DNA of 64,000 nt from assembly GCA_965262235.1 (NCBI GenBank), contig OZ253504.1, positions 3,162,001 through 3,226,000 on the forward strand. Reading direction: 5' to 3'. Within the stretch, counting starts at the first letter, position 1. Every line of letters begins with the position of its first letter. Below, in pieces: positions 48,242 through 57,095 of this stretch. The stretch is from CATQGW01 sp965262235 (GTDB lineage Bacteria; Chloroflexota; Dehalococcoidia; Bin125). The notes beneath the pieces are model-generated. The model was not told the origin of the DNA. It did no database searches and saw nothing but the letters and a program-made list of their open reading frames with translations. A program made the translations under genes and the position numbers.

Positions 48242-49105
48242 ATGCCCACCTCCCCACAACGACGCCGCAGAATCCTCCACGCGCACGAACTCCGCCAGGC
48301 CGGCAACTCCCTCCGCCAGATCGCCACCGCCCTGGGCGTCTCCCACGCCACCATCCACGCCGACCTCAAACTCCTCGAAACCGACTGGTCCGACATCGCC
48401 GAGCAAACCGCCGATGACTTCCTCTTCGAACACGTCACCCTGCTCCGTCGCCGCGTCCACCGACTCCTCCAGGAAGACCCCACCAAACCCCTCGAAGCCT
48501 TCTCTTTCGTCACCGACGGCGGCCGCGTCACCCCACTCGTCGAACGCACCGCCCCCGCCCAGATCGCGCGCCTCCACGAGGTCCACCACCGCGCCATCGC
48601 CACCGCCCTGCGCGAATATCGCCTGATCCTCCGCGAACTCCGCCCCGCCGCCAAAGCCCGCGCCCTCGCCGACGCCGAGGCCGAGGCCGAAGCCTTCGAC
48701 TACCCAGACGATCAACTCGTCGACGCGCCGCGACCCAAGTCCCTCCCCGATCCCGCCAAAACCCAACCAAAGCTGAACGAACCCAACCAGCTCCGACCAA
48801 CCGGCCCCCCAGCCTTCGACCCGTCCCCAACCCCCGAGCAACGCGAACGCCAGACGCTCTCGATGATGGCCGACTACCAACGCAGCAAGACAAAGCCAAC
48901 CAATCCTGACCAACTCCAACCACCCCGACCAGATACACATCCCGGCGAGCCGTCAACCGCCAAAACTCCCCTGGCTACCCCAACCATCGAACCCCCCGAG
49001 CCCACCGAAACCGAAGCCGAACGCGAAGCCCGCATGCACGCCGAACTCGACATCCTCGAACAAGCCGCCTACAAACGCTTCCCCGAACTAGCCCAAACCG
49101 ACTAA
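48242..49105 (+). CDS. HTH protein with long disordered tail, unknown function
   Basis: 287 aa with a good ribosome-binding site (AGGAG). Residues 10-45 are a helix-turn-helix of the type in terminase small subunits and transposase-like regulators (LRQAGNSLRQIATALGVSHA). Helical sequence follows to about 150, then a Pro/Thr/Gln-rich region to about 260 and a short acidic helix at the end. Codons such as CAA, AAA and AAC are more frequent in the tail than in neighbours. REP-like elements flank it at 48076-48134 and 49147-49200. No nuclease or transposase domain is visible. It is likely a DNA-binding protein; the target is unknown. Confidence 0.7.
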   Translation: MPTSPQRRRRILHAHELRQAGNSLRQIATALGVSHATIHADLKLLETDWSDIAEQTADDFLFEHVTLLRRRVHRLLQEDPTKPLEAFSFVTDGGRVTPLVERTAPAQIARLHEVHHRAIATALREYRLILRELRPAAKARALADAEAEAEAFDYPDDQLVDAPRPKSLPDPAKTQPKLNEPNQLRPTGPPAFDPSPTPEQRERQTLSMMADYQRSKTKPTNPDQLQPPRPDTHPGEPSTAKTPLATPTIEPPEPTETEAEREARMHAELDILEQAAYKRFPELAQTD

Positions 49106-49146
49106 GAGCGATCTGGCAGGGTGCTGAAGGGTCATCGCGCCCGGTC

Positions 49147-49200
49147 CCTCTCTCCCCCCGCGTAGCGGGGGGAGATGTCACGAAGTGACAGAGGGGGGCC
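49147..49200. repeat. Two-hairpin REP-like element, copy E
   Basis: CTCCCCCCGC/GCGGGGGGAG around GTA, then TGTCAC/GTGACA around GAA, then GAGGGGGGCC. It lies between the HTH gene and aroC. Confidence 0.8.
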
Positions 49201-49325
49201 CCGCGCTCCGTCCGCCCAGATGTCGCCACGCTGTTGAACGCGGGGCGCCGATCCCCCCTCTGCTCTCGCCATCTCCCCCCGCCCCGCTCCCTAGTACGCT
49301 TGCCCCAGCGCGTCTGGAGCGGGAA

Positions 49326-50522
49326 ATGACCCACTTCCGCTGGCTCACCGCCGGCGAATCTCACGGCCCCGGGCTGACCGTCATCATCGACGGCGTGCCC
49401 GCCGGCATGCCCCTCTCCGAGGCCCAGATTCGCGCCCAGCTGGCCCGCCGCCAGAAGGGCTACGGCCGCGGCGGGCGGATGAAAATCGAAACCGACTACG
49501 CCCACATCCGCGCCGGCGTGCGCCAGGGCCACACGATCGGCTCACCGATCTCCCTCTGGATCGAAAACCGCGACTACTCGACCGGCGGCGGACCCGACAA
49601 GCGCCCCTGGCTCGAGACGATGTCGCTCGACGCCGTCGATCCACCTCCCACTCGCGTCACCCGAGTCCGGCCCGGCCACGCCGATCTGTCGGCATCGCTC
49701 AAGTACGGCTACAACGATGTGCGCGACTCGCTGGAGCGCGCCAGCGCCCGCGAAAGCGCCGCCCGCGTCGCCGCCGCCGGCGTCGCCCGCGCGCTCTGCG
49801 CCGAGCTCGGCTGCGACTTCTTCAGCCACGTCGTGCAGATCGGCGACGTGGTCTCCTCGACCGAACCACCGATCGACTGGGAGGCCGTCGAAGCCTCACC
49901 CGTGCGCTGCGCCGATCCCGCCGCCGCCGAAGCGATGATCGAAGCGATCAACGCCGCCAAGCGCGACGGCGACACGCTCGGCGGCGTCGTCCAAGCGCGC
50001 GTCACCGGCGTCCCCTTCGGGCTCGGCTCGCACGTGCAGTGGGACCGCAAGCTCTCCGGCCGGATCGGCCAGGCCATCCTCAGCATGAACGCGTTCAAAG
50101 GCGTCGAGATCGGCGACGGCTTCTCCGGCGCAGGCAATCGCGGCGCGGCCTTCCACGATGTCGTGCTCCCCCAGGACGCCTGGGACGACCGACCGTGGCG
50201 ACGCCAGACCAACCGTGCCGGAGGGATCGAAGGCGGCATCTCGAATGGCGAGGACATCGTCGTCCGCGTCGCCGTCAAGCCGATCGCCACGCTCGCGCAC
50301 CCGCTGCCCTCCGCCGATCTCGACACCGGCGAGCGCGTCGAGGCGCACTACGAGCGCTCCGATGTCTGCGTCGTGCCCGCCGCCGGCGTGATCGTCGAAG
50401 CGATGCTCGCGCTCGTCCTCGCCGACGCCCTGCTCGAAAAATTCGGCGGCGACCGCCTCTCCGAAACCCGCGACAACATGCAACGCTTCCTCGAAACCAC
50501 CTATCCCCGAGAGACCGAATGA
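49326..50522 (+). CDS. aroC: Chorismate synthase
   Basis: 398 aa from ATG 49326, with GGAGCGGGAA just before it. It makes chorismate from EPSP using reduced FMN. Signatures: WLTAGESHGPGLTVIIDGVP, GYGRGGRMKIETD, RPGHADLSASLKYGY, RASARESAARVAAAGVARAL and GGIEGGISNGEDIVVRVAVK. The stop overlaps the aroKB start (ATGA). A weak -10 (TACGCT) lies at 49295-49300. Confidence 0.96.
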   Translation: MTHFRWLTAGESHGPGLTVIIDGVPAGMPLSEAQIRAQLARRQKGYGRGGRMKIETDYAHIRAGVRQGHTIGSPISLWIENRDYSTGGGPDKRPWLETMSLDAVDPPPTRVTRVRPGHADLSASLKYGYNDVRDSLERASARESAARVAAAGVARALCAELGCDFFSHVVQIGDVVSSTEPPIDWEAVEASPVRCADPAAAEAMIEAINAAKRDGDTLGGVVQARVTGVPFGLGSHVQWDRKLSGRIGQAILSMNAFKGVEIGDGFSGAGNRGAAFHDVVLPQDAWDDRPWRRQTNRAGGIEGGISNGEDIVVRVAVKPIATLAHPLPSADLDTGERVEAHYERSDVCVVPAAGVIVEAMLALVLADALLEKFGGDRLSETRDNMQRFLETTYPRETE

Positions 50523-52282
50523 GCGAATCAGCGCCTGAACTGCCCGCCGACCTGCGCCGAATCGTGCTGATCGGCTTCAGCGCGACCGGCAAGTCCGTGC
50601 TCGCGCCCTACATCGCCGACCGCCTCGGCTGGCGCGCGATCGACCTCGACCACGAGATCGAGCGCGCCGCCGGCCGCTCGATCCCCGCAATCTTCGAGCA
50701 GGACGGCGAAGCCGGCTTCCGTGAGCGCGAACGCGGCGCCGCCCGTGAGGCCGCGCACATCGAAGGGGCCGTGATCGCCACCGGCGGCGGCCTCTGGCTC
50801 GATCCCGCGAACCGCGCCGAGCTGGCCACCGGCGGCTTCGTGGTCACGCTCGAGGCCCGACCCACCACCATCCTCGCGCGCTACGCCGAGACCGAGCAGG
50901 CCCGCACCGAGGTCCGTCCGCTGCTGGCCGGCGCCGACCCGCGCCGTCGCGTCGAGACGCTCAAGGCGCAGCGCCAGCCCTTCTACGCGCTCGCCGACCT
51001 GACCATCCACACCGACGAGCTCGAGATCGGCGAACTGGTCGATGAGATCGTCAGCGCCGTCGAGCGCGGCGCAGCCCGCACGCTCGCCTCCGACAGCCGC
51101 CTGCACGCGATGCGCGAGGGGCCTGGCGTCGATCCCCCGCCCGTCGCCGACTTCGGCCCCGATGTCGCCTGCATCGTCGACGCCGGCTCGAACCGCTACC
51201 CCGTCTACACCGCGTGGGACCTGCTCCGGCGGATCGGAGACATCTTCGATCGGCTCAACCTCTCGCGCCGCACCTTCCTGATCGCTGACGGCGCGATCCT
51301 CGACAGCCACGCCGAGACCGCGGCGCTCGCGCTGCGAGCCAGCGGTCGACAGGTCTTCACCTGGCGCGTCACGCCCGGCGAGGCGAGCAAATCGCTCGAC
51401 TGCCTGGCTCAGATTTACGACTGGCTGGCGACCCACCGCGCCGAGCGCTCCGACACGATCCTCGCCGTCGGCGGCGGCGTCACGACCGACCTCGCGGGAG
51501 CCGCCGCCGCCACCTACCTGCGCGGCATGCCGATGGTCCACGCCCCCACCACGATGCTGGGCATGGTCGACGCCTCAATCGGCGGCAAGGTCGCGATCGA
51601 CCTGCCCGCCGGCAAGAACCTGGTCGGCGCGTTCTACCAGCCCCGCGCCGTCGTCGCCGACCTCTCAACGCTCGTCACGCTGCCCAAGCGCGAGCTGCGC
51701 TCCGGCTACGCCGAGGTGATCAAGCACGCCCTGATTCGCGACCCGAAAATGCTCACCCACCTGGAGACGCACGCGAACGTCCTGCTCGATCCCGCCGGCG
51801 CGCGTTACGACGCGGCCAGGGCGGCGACGATCCTCGACACGATCACCGCCAACCAGCGGATCAAGGCCGTCGTCGTCTCATCCGACGAGCGCGAGGCCGA
51901 CGAACGCGCGGTGCTCAACTACGGCCACACGATCGGCCACGCTATCGAGGCGGTCACCGGCTTCCGCGATCTGCTGCACGGCGAGGCCGTCGCGATCGGC
52001 CTGATCGCGGCCGCCGAAATCGCCCAATCGATGGACCTGATCGACGAGTCGCTGGTCACGCGCCATCGCTCGCTGCTGGAGCGCTTCGGGTTGCCCGTGC
52101 GCAGCCCCTCGCCGCTGCACCCCGCCGACCTGATCGAGGCGATGTCACGCGACAAGAAGGTCGTGGGCGGCCGTCAGCGCTGGGTGCTGCTGGAGAGCGC
52201 CGGCGTGGCCGTGGTCCGCGACGATGTCCCGCAAAGCGTGGTGCTCAACGCGATCGACCTGGTCGCTGCGCCGACCGCCTGA
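50519..52282 (+). CDS. aroKB: Shikimate kinase / 3-dehydroquinate synthase fusion
   Basis: 587 aa. The N-terminal shikimate kinase (about 1-180) has the P-loop GFSATGKSVL, the DxD region IDLDHEIERAAGR, the shikimate-binding FRERERGAAREA and ATGGGLWLDP. A linker leads to the 3-dehydroquinate synthase (about 215-587) with TILAVGGGVTTDLAGAAAAT, HAPTTMLGMVDASIGGKVAI and the metal ligands in GYAEVIKHALIRD, NYGHTIGHAIEAV and LHGEAVAIG. Two pathway enzymes acting at steps 2 and 5 are joined in one chain. It is coupled to aroC and acyP. Confidence 0.95.
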   Translation: MSESAPELPADLRRIVLIGFSATGKSVLAPYIADRLGWRAIDLDHEIERAAGRSIPAIFEQDGEAGFRERERGAAREAAHIEGAVIATGGGLWLDPANRAELATGGFVVTLEARPTTILARYAETEQARTEVRPLLAGADPRRRVETLKAQRQPFYALADLTIHTDELEIGELVDEIVSAVERGAARTLASDSRLHAMREGPGVDPPPVADFGPDVACIVDAGSNRYPVYTAWDLLRRIGDIFDRLNLSRRTFLIADGAILDSHAETAALALRASGRQVFTWRVTPGEASKSLDCLAQIYDWLATHRAERSDTILAVGGGVTTDLAGAAAATYLRGMPMVHAPTTMLGMVDASIGGKVAIDLPAGKNLVGAFYQPRAVVADLSTLVTLPKRELRSGYAEVIKHALIRDPKMLTHLETHANVLLDPAGARYDAARAATILDTITANQRIKAVVVSSDEREADERAVLNYGHTIGHAIEAVTGFRDLLHGEAVAIGLIAAAEIAQSMDLIDESLVTRHRSLLERFGLPVRSPSPLHPADLIEAMSRDKKVVGGRQRWVLLESAGVAVVRDDVPQSVVLNAIDLVAAPTA

Positions 52283-52596
52283 TGACCCGAAGCGCCGCCC
52301 ACGTCCGGCTCACCGCGCGGATCCACGGGCGCGTCCAGATGGTCGGCTTCCGCGTCTACGCCGAACAGGTCGTGGCGCAGATCGAGCGCACCGAGCAGGC
52401 CCAAATCACCGGCTGGGTCCGCAACCTGCCCGACGGCTCGACGCTCAAGGTGGTGGCCGAGGGCCCGCGCGCGTCGCTCGATTTGCTGCTCGACGAGCTG
52501 CGTATCGGCCCGCCGATGGCAATGGTCCGCCAGGTCGACGCGGAGTGGAGCGACGCCCAGGGCGATCTCGAACCCTTCGAGCTGACCTACGAGTGA
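52282..52596 (+). CDS. acyP: Acylphosphatase
   Basis: 104 aa. The phosphate-binding loop and catalytic Arg lie in IHGRVQMVGFRVYAEQ, and the catalytic Asn in GWVRNLPDGSTLKVVAEG. It hydrolyses acyl phosphates. ATG 52282 shares one base with the aroKB stop. The C-terminal half is slightly extended (FELTYE end). Confidence 0.9.
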   Translation: MTRSAAHVRLTARIHGRVQMVGFRVYAEQVVAQIERTEQAQITGWVRNLPDGSTLKVVAEGPRASLDLLLDELRIGPPMAMVRQVDAEWSDAQGDLEPFELTYE

Positions 52597-52660
52597 TCTG
52601 GTGCGCCGGTCCGCTGCCGCGCCGCCACACGGTCCAGCGCCGACCTCGCCTGATCCTCCC

Positions 52661-52857
52661 TGTAGGGGCAACCCTTGGAGCCTGTCTCATAAGTCCCAAA
52701 ATCGCTCCGTCGCCCACCCGCCCCCTATCTGGTGGGGGCTCGGGCATCCCGCCGAATCCGGACTTTTGAGACTGGCTCCTTGTGGTTGCCCTCCCCGTTC
52801 ACCGACACGAACGTGTTAAGCGCTGCGCCGGAGGGCGCCCACGAGAGGCGCCCCTAC
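52661..52857. mobile_element. Nested MITE-like inverted-repeat element
   Basis: Outer ends TGTAGGGGC and GCCCCTACA (52661-52669 and 52849-52857) enclose an inner pair of about 20-bp inverted repeats, GGAGCCTGTCTCATAAGTCC at 52677-52696 and its near-complement at 52760-52779 (18 of 20 match). GGGCAACC/GGTTGCCC add a third arm. There is no coding content. It fills the 341-bp gap between acyP and the P450 gene. Confidence 0.65.
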
Positions 52858-52937
52858 ACGGAGGAATGGCCCTTGCCGCTGCCCTGATCATCCCCAGCCC
52901 ACATCGACGCCTTGTTCAGAGCGTTCTCACGCGATGC

Positions 52938-54242
52938 TCACGAGCCGGCCGCCTCGGCCGCCACCGCGCTGCGGCGCTGGACGCGGATCGGGAACTGCTT
53001 GATCCCGCGCAGCACGATGTTCTGCTTGTACTGCGGCGCAGTGCGCCCAACCTGGATGTCGTCGAAGCGCTCGAGCAGGACCTCGAAGGCGATCTTGCCC
53101 TCGAGCCGCGCCAGCGGCGCTCCCAGGCAATGGTGGATGCCGCGCCCGAACGAGATGTTGCCGACGTTCTCACGCGTCACGTCGAGCTCCTCGGGGCGCT
53201 CAAACTCCTCGGGGTCGCGGTTCGCGCCGCCGATCAGCAGCATCGTCCGGGAGCCGGCCTTCGCGACCTTGTCGCCCAGCTCGACATCCTCGATGGCGGT
53301 CCGCATGTCAACCTGCACGGGCGAGTCGTAGCGCAGCAGCTCCTCGATCGCGTTGGGGATCAGCTCCGGCTGCTCGCGCAGAATCTGGAGCTGCTCGGGG
53401 TGCGCCAGCAGCGCGCGCATCCCGTTGCCGATCAGGTTGGTGGTGGTCTCGTTGCCGGCCACGAGCAGCAGCCGCAGCGTCACCTGCATCTCGTCGGTCG
53501 TCAGCCGCTCGCCGTCTTCCTCGGCCTCGATCAGCTTCGAGACGAGGTCGTCGCGCATGTCGTCGCGGCGGCGGTTGATGATCTCCGAGAAGTACTCCTC
53601 GAAGATGTCAGCGGTCTCGAGCACCACCTTGCCCTCTTCGGGCGACAGATTCGGCTCGAGCACCCGCGCGAAGTTGTCCGACCAGACCTTGAACCTGGTT
53701 CGGTCCTCCGCCGGGACGCCGATCATCTCGGCGATCACGATCGTCGGCAGCCCCACCGCCAGCGTCTCCATCAGGTCGAACTCGTTCTGACCGTCGACTT
53801 CGTCGAGCAGCTCGTTGGCCGTGGCGCGAATGTGCTCTTCCATCTTGGCGATCTGGCGTGGCGTGAAGGCGCGGTTGATCAGACCGCGCAGGCGGGTGTG
53901 GTCCGGGGGATCGAGGCTGAGGATCGAAGGGGTCAGCTCGCCGCGCGTGCCCTCGCTGCGGACGCCGGTCGGTGCGCCCTTGCGCTGGTCGTTGCTGAAG
54001 CGCTTGTAGTCGCGCAGGATCGCGTCGACATCCTCGTAGCGCGAGATCACCAGCGCGCCGGTCAGCGGACTGCGGTGGTAAGGGTCCTTCTCGCGCAGCT
54101 TGCGGTAGGTGGGATAGGGGTCGTCGACGAAGCCCTCGGAGAGCGGGTACCACACGACCCCGCTCTGCAGCCATTCCTGGGCCAGCCGCGCCCGGATGTA
54201 GACCGGCGCGATTGCGTTGCGAATCGTCTGTTTCATCGCCAT
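52938..54242 (-). CDS. Cytochrome P450
   Basis: 434 aa, bacterial soluble type with no membrane anchor. The I-helix oxygen motif is AGNETTT (262-268), the K-helix ExxR is Glu301-X2-Arg304, and the heme-binding loop is FGRGIHHCLGAPLAR with Cys372. SLDPPDHTRLRGLINRAFTP is the C-helix region. Substrate unknown. No ferredoxin or reductase gene is adjacent, so electron partners must come from elsewhere. It lies 24 bp after moeA and is probably co-transcribed. Confidence 0.93.
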   Translation of the reverse strand: MAMKQTIRNAIAPVYIRARLAQEWLQSGVVWYPLSEGFVDDPYPTYRKLREKDPYHRSPLTGALVISRYEDVDAILRDYKRFSNDQRKGAPTGVRSEGTRGELTPSILSLDPPDHTRLRGLINRAFTPRQIAKMEEHIRATANELLDEVDGQNEFDLMETLAVGLPTIVIAEMIGVPAEDRTRFKVWSDNFARVLEPNLSPEEGKVVLETADIFEEYFSEIINRRRDDMRDDLVSKLIEAEEDGERLTTDEMQVTLRLLLVAGNETTTNLIGNGMRALLAHPEQLQILREQPELIPNAIEELLRYDSPVQVDMRTAIEDVELGDKVAKAGSRTMLLIGGANRDPEEFERPEELDVTRENVGNISFGRGIHHCLGAPLARLEGKIAFEVLLERFDDIQVGRTAPQYKQNIVLRGIKQFPIRVQRRSAVAAEAAGS

Positions 54243-54266
54243 GACCGACTCCGTTCTGCGCGGCGC

Positions 54267-55571
54267 TCAGTCGGTCGGGTGGTCCCAATCGACCATAATC
54301 ACGTCGCACTCCTCGCCTGCGTGGATCCGTTCAGCGTCTTCGGGGCAGATCGCGTAGCCGTTGGCCAGCGCCATCGAGGTCAGCACGCCGGAGCCCTGCG
54401 GGCCGGTCAGGCGCGCGTGCCACTGCCCCTCCGAGTCGAGTTCCATTGTGGCACGGGCGTAGACCCGTCGCGCGTCGGTGTTGACGATGTCCTCTTCAGC
54501 GATCGCTCGCACCACGGGGCGGGATTGCGGCGAGCGGCCCATCAGCTTCTGGATCGCGAGGCGGCCGAACAGCTCGAAGGCCAGCAGCGATGAGACGGGG
54601 TTGCCGGGCAGGCCGATGTGGGGGACGCGCCGGCCGCCGGCTGCGGCGAACTGGCCGAAGGCGAGCGGCTTACCGGGCTTCATTCGCACCGTCCAGAAAT
54701 CGATCGCGCCCTCCCGCACCAGCACCTCTTTTACGACGTCGAAATCGCCGCGTGAGACCCCGGCGGAGGTGATCAGCAGGTCCGCATCGACGAGCGCTTC
54801 CTGAATCTTGGCGGTCAGCGCCTCGATCGTGTCGCTGGCGATCCCGGAGCGAATCGGCACGCCGCCGTATTGCTGGACCAGCGCGCTCAGGCCGTAGGAG
54901 TTGGAGTCGTAGATCTTGCCCGGCGCAGGCGGCTGACCGGGTGAGAGCAGCTCGTCGCCGGTCGAGAGGATCGCGACCCGCGGGCGCCGCACAACCCGCG
55001 CCTCGCCGACCCCCAGCGACGCCAGCACCGCGACCTCCGGGCCGCGTAGCACGGTGCCCGCCTCGAGCACGCGATCGCCGCGGCGCACATCTTCGCCGCG
55101 TCGCCGGATGTTGGCGCCCGGCGCCGCCGCCTTGAGGATGCCGACGTCCTCAATTGTCGTGTGCTGCTGGCCAGGTGCTCGCAGGCCGATCTCGTCGGTC
55201 TCCTCGAACGGCACGATCGTGTCGGCGCCATCGGGCATCGGCGCGCCGGTCATGATCCGCACCGCCTCACCCGCGCCCACGGCGCCCGCGTAGACGTAGC
55301 CCGCGGCCAGTTCGCCAACGACCCGGAGCCGCACCGCAGCCGTCTCCGAGGCCCCATCGGTGCTCGCCGATTGCACGGCGTAGCCGTCCATCGCGGTGTT
55401 GTCCAGCGGCGGGATGTCGAACGGCGCGACGATCGACTCGGCCAGCACCTGCCCAACTGCGGCGTCGATCGGCAGCGTCTCAGTCGCCAGCGGCTCGCAG
55501 AGATCGAGAATTCGCGCCAGCGCGTCCTCGACGGGGAGCATGTCCACCGGCGGTTCGGTCGCGCGCGCCAT
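54267..55571 (-). CDS. moeA: Molybdopterin molybdotransferase MoeA
   Basis: 434 aa. It inserts molybdate into adenylylated molybdopterin. Visible are PPLDNTAMDGYAV, IMTGAPMPDGADTIVPFEET, VAILSTGDELLSPGQPP, YDSNSYGLSALVQQYGG, ITSAGVSRGDFDVVKEVL, MKPGKPLAFGQ and GLPGNPVSSLLAFELF. No other moa/mob genes are here. It starts 3 bp after the RAM-domain gene stop. Confidence 0.94.
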   Translation of the reverse strand: MARATEPPVDMLPVEDALARILDLCEPLATETLPIDAAVGQVLAESIVAPFDIPPLDNTAMDGYAVQSASTDGASETAAVRLRVVGELAAGYVYAGAVGAGEAVRIMTGAPMPDGADTIVPFEETDEIGLRAPGQQHTTIEDVGILKAAAPGANIRRRGEDVRRGDRVLEAGTVLRGPEVAVLASLGVGEARVVRRPRVAILSTGDELLSPGQPPAPGKIYDSNSYGLSALVQQYGGVPIRSGIASDTIEALTAKIQEALVDADLLITSAGVSRGDFDVVKEVLVREGAIDFWTVRMKPGKPLAFGQFAAAGGRRVPHIGLPGNPVSSLLAFELFGRLAIQKLMGRSPQSRPVVRAIAEEDIVNTDARRVYARATMELDSEGQWHARLTGPQGSGVLTSMALANGYAICPEDAERIHAGEECDVIMVDWDHPTD

Positions 55572-55574
55572 CGG

Positions 55575-55838
55575 TCAGGTCCCCGACGTGCTGACCTGAA
55601 TCGTCAGGCAGGTCGTCGTGCGTTTGACGCCCGGCACGGTCTGAATCTCGTCGGTGATGCAATTGCCGAGGCATTGCAGGTCGTCCGCCTCGATCAGGCA
55701 GATCACGTCGAACGGCCCGGTGACCAGTTCAACGCTCTTCACCGTCGCGTGCGGCTGGGTCATCTTTGCCAGCGAGGCGGCGACCTGCTTGGCAGTGCCG
55801 ACATCCGCCTCGATCAGGACGTAGCTGTTCACAGACAT
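55575..55838 (-). CDS. Stand-alone Lrp/AsnC-type RAM domain protein
   Basis: 87 aa from ATG 55838. The sequence (SYVLIEADVGTAKQVAASLA ... SVELVTGPFDVICLIEADDL ... VPGVKRTTTCLTIQV) is the ligand-binding RAM domain of Lrp/AsnC regulators without the HTH part. Such proteins bind amino acids and can form octamers or mixed oligomers with full-length Lrp. It is the first gene of a likely operon with moeA and the P450, and is divergent from pheS. A minus-strand TAAGAT at 55898-55903 is a weak -10 candidate. Confidence 0.85.
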   Translation of the reverse strand: MSVNSYVLIEADVGTAKQVAASLAKMTQPHATVKSVELVTGPFDVICLIEADDLQCLGNCITDEIQTVPGVKRTTTCLTIQVSTSGT

Positions 55839-56007
55839 GGTTCGCCTCCGCATCGTGGCCGGCGCGGGGGTAGCGGTGCGCGCCCGCGAATGCTCGAATC
55901 TTATCAGCGCAGCAGCGCCAGGCACCGATCAGGGTTGCCGCCACCCGCGATGCAAGCGACGATGCATTTGTCGATCCACTCGCCGGTGGCACTCAGCAGG
56001 GGGCACG

Positions 56008-57069
56008 ATGACCGAACCGCCCGACATCGCAGCACTCGAGGCCGAGGCGCAACAGGCGCTCGCGGGCGCCGACGATGCCGGCGCGGTCGATGACTGGCGG
56101 GTCGAGTGGCTGGGCCGCAAGGGCCGGCTCACCGGCGTGCTGCGCGGCGTGCGCGAGCTGCCCGAGGACCAGCGTCCGCTGGTCGGCGCGGCGGCCAACC
56201 GGCTGAAGACCTCACTGCAGTCGGCGCACGACGCGCACCTCGAGGCGCTAAAGGCCGCCGCGGCGGCGGACAACGGGCCGCGGATCGACGTGACGCTGCC
56301 CGGCCGACGGCCACCGCAAGGGTCATTGCACCCGATCACGCTGACCCGGCGACTGATGGAGCGCACCTTCCGCGACATGGGCTTCGATGTCGTCGAAGGC
56401 CCCGATGTCGAGCTGGAGACCTACAACTTCGACCGCCTGCGCATCCCCGCCGACCACCCGGCGCGCGAGATGTGGGACACGCTCTGGATCGCCGATGACG
56501 ATCATGGCTCGGGTGAGGCTGAGGGCGGCGCTGGGGCTGCGAGCGGCGGCGGGCCGCGCAAGCTGCTGCGCACGCACACCTCGCCGATGCAGATTCGCTA
56601 CCTCGAACGGCGCAAGCCGCCGATCCGCGTAATCGTGCCCGGCGCCTGCTACCGCTACGAGGCCGTCGACGCGACGCACGAGTGGATGCTGACGCAGTTC
56701 GAAGGGCTCGCGATCGACGAAGGGCTCTCCTTCGCGCACCTGAAGGGGACGCTGGAGTCGTTCGTCCACCGCATCTTCGGGCCGGACATTGAGACGCGCT
56801 TCCGCTGCGACTACTTCCCCTTCGTCGAGCCGGGCGCCGAGCTGGCGATTCGCTGGCAGGGCGACTGGCTTGAGGTGCTCGGCTGCGGCATGGTGCACCC
56901 CGAGATCATCGAAGACGCCGGGCTCGACCCGACCCGCTACACCGGCTTCGCTTTCGGGATCGGTGTCGAGCGCGTCGCGATGCTGCGCTACGGCGTGCCC
57001 GACATCCGCTACTTCTACGCCAACGACCTGCGCTTCCTCGAGCGCTTTCGTGGGCACAGCGGCGCCTGA
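56008..57069 (+). CDS. pheS: Phenylalanyl-tRNA synthetase alpha subunit
   Basis: 353 aa from ATG 56008 with AGGGGG upstream. An N-terminal coiled coil is followed by the class II catalytic core with FRDMGFDVVEGPDVELETYN, RTHTSPMQIRYLE and GCGMVHPEIIEDAGLDP, then GFAFGIGVERVAMLRYGVPD. A Gly/Ala/Glu-rich loop (GSGEAEGGAGAASGGG) is inserted just before LLRTHTSP. It pairs with PheT, 26 bp downstream. Confidence 0.95.
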   Translation: MTEPPDIAALEAEAQQALAGADDAGAVDDWRVEWLGRKGRLTGVLRGVRELPEDQRPLVGAAANRLKTSLQSAHDAHLEALKAAAAADNGPRIDVTLPGRRPPQGSLHPITLTRRLMERTFRDMGFDVVEGPDVELETYNFDRLRIPADHPAREMWDTLWIADDDHGSGEAEGGAGAASGGGPRKLLRTHTSPMQIRYLERRKPPIRVIVPGACYRYEAVDATHEWMLTQFEGLAIDEGLSFAHLKGTLESFVHRIFGPDIETRFRCDYFPFVEPGAELAIRWQGDWLEVLGCGMVHPEIIEDAGLDPTRYTGFAFGIGVERVAMLRYGVPDIRYFYANDLRFLERFRGHSGA

Positions 57070-57095
57070 GCGCCGCCAACCATCGAGACGAGACC

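Noticed and set aside
55839..56007. T-box or Phe leader upstream of pheS
   Set aside because: No specifier stem, T-box sequence or Phe-rich leader peptide could be recognised in the 169-bp gap.
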